Shown here: piece after piece, positions 15,827 to 17,688 of the stretch
Layout: each line of letters starts with the position of its first letter
Position numbering within the stretch: the first letter of the stretch is position 1
Source of the DNA: UBA4416 sp031539425
Lineage (GTDB): Bacteria; Bacteroidota; Bacteroidia; B-17B0; Aurantibacillaceae
NCBI GenBank assembly: GCA_031539425.1
Contig: JAVKLI010000018.1
Span: 1 to 17,688 of the forward strand
Direction of reading: 5' to 3'
Length of the DNA stretch: 17,688 bases
Notes under the pieces: generated by a model
Told to the model about the DNA's origin: nothing
Seen by the model: the letters and a program-made list of their open reading frames with translations, nothing else
Databases searched by the model: none
Program-made: the position numbers and the translations under genes

Positions 15827-16193
15827 TGTTTTTTTTATTTAAGTAATATATAAAGTCTCAAATAAAAATTTCAATACGAATAATTATCTAAAAGTAATAT
15901 TGGTTTTGGGTTGCTTAAACTTAGATATACACTTAATGAACTTGTAAACCACAAGTTGTTATTAAAAAATGTGAACCAATTTATAGCTATGAGATACTAT
16001 TAAGACGCAGATGGGAAAGTGCATAACTATTAAAGATGGGAAAGCTAAAAATAAAGGGGGAAATCCTTTTTTGAGGTAAAAGACGCTGTAAAAAAAACAA
16101 ATACAAAACCTAAAACTAGGCTTACCAGCTTTAAAAAAGAGGATAATAAGCTATGGATTTTTTAAAAACATTAATCAATAAAAACAACAACAA
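15827..16193. other. Intergenic stretch without a supportable gene
   Basis: No ORF of useful length is found on either strand. It holds an imperfectly placed 7-bp inverted repeat with 5-base loop (15939-15945 with 15951-15957, AACTTGT/ACAAGTT) and an 11-bp direct repeat AGATGGGAAAG at 16009-16019 and 16034-16044 (period 25). Short open pieces between 16032 and 16165 in two frames (for example KKTNTKPKTRLTSFKKEDNK) may be remnants of a small gene. A 14-codon ORF (16153-16197) overlaps the next gene's ATG by 4 bases as ATGA. Confidence 0.4.
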
Positions 16194-16418
16194 ATGAAAA
16201 TAAAAAGAAAAAAAAGCCATATATATATATGTAACAATATGGAAGATTTGGAAATAGTGGCATCAATGTGTGCTAGAACAAACGCTAAACTATCGCAAAT
16301 TAAGCCTCAAATGGACGTGCAAATAACAGCTATTAGAAATAAATATGCTAATGAATTGCAAGATGCGAAAGACGAGCAATTTAAAAGATGCAGCAACTTA
16401 GTAAAAAAGCGCAATTAA
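16194..16418 (+). CDS. Small ORF resembling the N-terminal part of Mu Gam-like proteins
   Basis: The 74-residue product has a basic start (MKIKRKKSHIYICNN) followed by MEDLEIVASMCARTNAKLSQ and IKPQMDVQITAIRNKYANEL. This helical, coiled-coil-like pattern, with short polar residues and the ITAIRNKYA stretch, resembles host-nuclease-inhibitor Gam proteins of Mu-type phages, which bind DNA ends. The resemblance is by eye only. Gam proteins are usually about 170 residues; this one stops at KKRN, so it would be a truncated or reduced form. An alternative start is Met16 at 16239, where the Gam-like part begins. The first 15 codons contain an A run and an AT repeat (16217-16231), so I favour either start equally. 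Other prophage genes are not seen. Confidence 0.4.
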   Translation: MKIKRKKSHIYICNNMEDLEIVASMCARTNAKLSQIKPQMDVQITAIRNKYANELQDAKDEQFKRCSNLVKKRN

Positions 16419-16586
16419 TTTGATAAAGCTAAAGTTTATCATTAAGAAACGGTGTAGTAGGATTTAGAACGGTGTAGCAAAATCATTTTACAAGTACTTA
16501 ATGAACAAAATCTTGTTTATAAAATCTGTTTAACACAAAATAATATCCATAAAGTTTAATTATTTTCATAAAATATTATTTATTTT
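16419..16586. other. Short non-coding stretch with paired direct repeats
   Basis: AACGGTGTAG occurs at 16448-16457 and 16468-16477, with a 20-bp period (about two helical turns), between the small ORF and the large secreted protein. The remaining sequence is AT-rich. No clear promoter of TAnnTTTG type or terminator was found. The repeat could be an operator for the gene at 16587, but only by its geometry. Confidence 0.25.
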
Positions 16587-17688
16587 ATGAAAAAATCAAC
16601 TACACTTTTACAAATTTTTATTGTTAGCATCTGTTTAAGCACACAACTGTCTGCTCAAAATGTGTCTATTAGCACTGCCCTAAGCCAAACAGCGCATCCA
16701 TCAGCCTTATTAGATTTAATTGCAACAGACAAAGGGATGTCAATACCTAACGTATCCTTAGTAGCCCGCAATTTACCTAACCCCATTTTGCTACCTATTA
16801 AATCGGGTTTGTTGGTATTTAATACCGCTACAACTAATGGTATTTATAGCGTTACCCCAGGTTTTTACTTTTGGTATAACAGCCAATGGCAGCCTATGTT
16901 ATCAGATATGTTTACCCTAACCGCTGATTTAACAGGCACTTTTTTAAATCCATTAATTGCACCCGGTGCTGTAACAGCTGTTAAATTAAACAATATGGGT
17001 GCTACAAGCAACCAATACTTAGCATATAACGGTTCAGTTTGGACGCCAACTACTTTACCAAATACAGCATTAGCAACAACAACAACAACCGGCGTTATAC
17101 AATTAGCAGGCGATTTAAGTGGAATAGCCACTAGCCCTAGTGTAGCTAACGGTGCCATTACTGCAACCAAACTAAATAACATGGGCGCTACAAGCAACCA
17201 AGTATTAGCTTATAACGGTACAGTTTGGACACCAACTACTTTACCAAATGCCCCATTAGCAACCACAACATCAACAGGTGTGATACAATTAGCAGGAGAT
17301 TTGAGAGGCACAGCCACTAACCCAACTATTGCTGCAAATGCAGTTACAACAGTTAAAATAGCAGACGCAAACGTTACCACGGAAAAGATTGCCGACGCAC
17401 ATGTAACAGCTTCTAAATTAAATAACATGGGGGCCACCCCCAACCAATACCTAGCATATAACGGCTTCGTTTGGACGCCAACGACTTTACCAACACCAGC
17501 CACGCCAGTATTTACAATACCCTTAGCCAGTACTACCAGCACAGGCGTTATACAATTAGCGGGAGATTTGAGTGGAACAGCAGCAAACCCAACTATTGCT
17601 GCAAATGCTATAACAACTGCAAAGATTGCTGATGCTGCAGTTACAGCTTTAAAATTAGCAGCAATGGGCGCTACAAGCAACCAATACC
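16587..17688 (+). CDS. Secreted repeat protein, phage-tail-fibre-like (partial, 3' end beyond window)
   Basis: The reading frame starts at ATG 16587 and stays open for 367 codons to the window edge. A classical signal peptide is seen: MKKSTT, a hydrophobic core LLQIFIVSICLSTQL and a likely cut near SAQ. After an N-terminal part of about 130 residues, four copies of a unit begin KLNNMGATSNQYLAYNG or a variant (atg at 16995, 17181, 17427, 17664; spacing 62, 82 and 79 residues). Each unit has VWTPTTLP, TTTSTGVIQLAGDLSG and then stretches like ANAITTAKIADAAVT in variable number. The Ser/Thr/Ala-rich pattern resembles tail-fibre or adhesin repeats known in the Bacteroidota. It may be a surface adhesin or a phage-derived appendage. 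Opposite-strand ORFs (16865-17197, 17210-17680) are shadows of these repeats. Confidence 0.8.
   Translation, partial: MKKSTTLLQIFIVSICLSTQLSAQNVSISTALSQTAHPSALLDLIATDKGMSIPNVSLVARNLPNPILLPIKSGLLVFNTATTNGIYSVTPGFYFWYNSQWQPMLSDMFTLTADLTGTFLNPLIAPGAVTAVKLNNMGATSNQYLAYNGSVWTPTTLPNTALATTTTTGVIQLAGDLSGIATSPSVANGAITATKLNNMGATSNQVLAYNGTVWTPTTLPNAPLATTTSTGVIQLAGDLRGTATNPTIAANAVTTVKIADANVTTEKIADAHVTASKLNNMGATPNQYLAYNGFVWTPTTLPTPATPVFTIPLASTTSTGVIQLAGDLSGTAANPTIAANAITTAKIADAAVTALKLAAMGATSNQY

Noticed and set aside
15939..15957. 7-bp inverted repeat (AACTTGT/ACAAGTT) as a terminator or operator
   Set aside because: No T run follows, and it is not placed near a defined promoter; chance is likely in AT-rich sequence.
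16153..16197. 14-codon ORF overlapping the next start as ATGA
   Set aside because: Too short and Asn/Lys-rich; A-rich sequence gives such ORFs by chance.
16865..17680. Two minus-strand ORFs rich in Val and Ala
   Set aside because: They mirror the repeats of the secreted plus-strand protein, which has a signal peptide and a continuous frame.
1..17688. CRISPR array or rRNA genes
   Set aside because: No regularly spaced short repeats with unique spacers and no conserved rRNA segments were seen; the only regular repeats are coding ones at 16995-17688.

Overview
The window is AT-rich bacterial chromosome, most likely from a member of the Bacteroidota. The main evidence is the rimP-nusA-infB proteins, which have Bacteroidota-like length and style, the lack of Shine-Dalgarno sequences before most genes, a TAnnTTTG-type promoter box, paired MacB/FtsX-type permeases with a HlyD adaptor, and an SCO-family lipoprotein. 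I cannot name a genus.

Layout. (1) 1-335, plus strand: remains of a broken gene in three reading frames, converging on kynU. (2) 8223 down to 325, minus strand: eight tightly packed genes (gaps of 3-20 bp or short overlaps) that look like one transcription unit. They are two MacB/FtsX-like ABC permeases, a HlyD/MacA-like periplasmic adaptor, a degenerate SCO-like protein, a true SCO1/SenC copper protein, an unrecognised 155-residue protein, aspartate kinase and kynureninase. No ATPase for the ABC permeases lies in the window. (3) 8265-9791: a genetic scar. It holds the tail of a truncated gene, two inverted 13-bp ends of an IS3-family element, a decayed orfA, a hairpin-rich repeat, and an unrelated decayed gene where orfB would be expected.

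(4) 15766 down to 10045, minus strand: a housekeeping block. rimP, nusA and infB (30S maturation, transcription elongation/termination, translation initiation) are followed by an embedded tRNA-Ala(GGC), a PlsC-type acyltransferase and gatC. A hairpin flanked by T runs on both strands lies between a likely promoter and rimP, so it may be an attenuator.

(5) 15806-17688, plus strand: an accessory region with mostly non-coding sequence, a short ORF resembling the N-terminal part of Mu Gam-like proteins, and the start of a secreted protein built of tail-fibre-like repeats that runs off the window.

The most unusual items are the SCO paralogue that has lost all its metal ligands, the IS3 shell with a foreign interior, the possible attenuator before rimP-nusA-infB, and the repeat protein at the right edge. 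I see no CRISPR array, rRNA or complete prophage.
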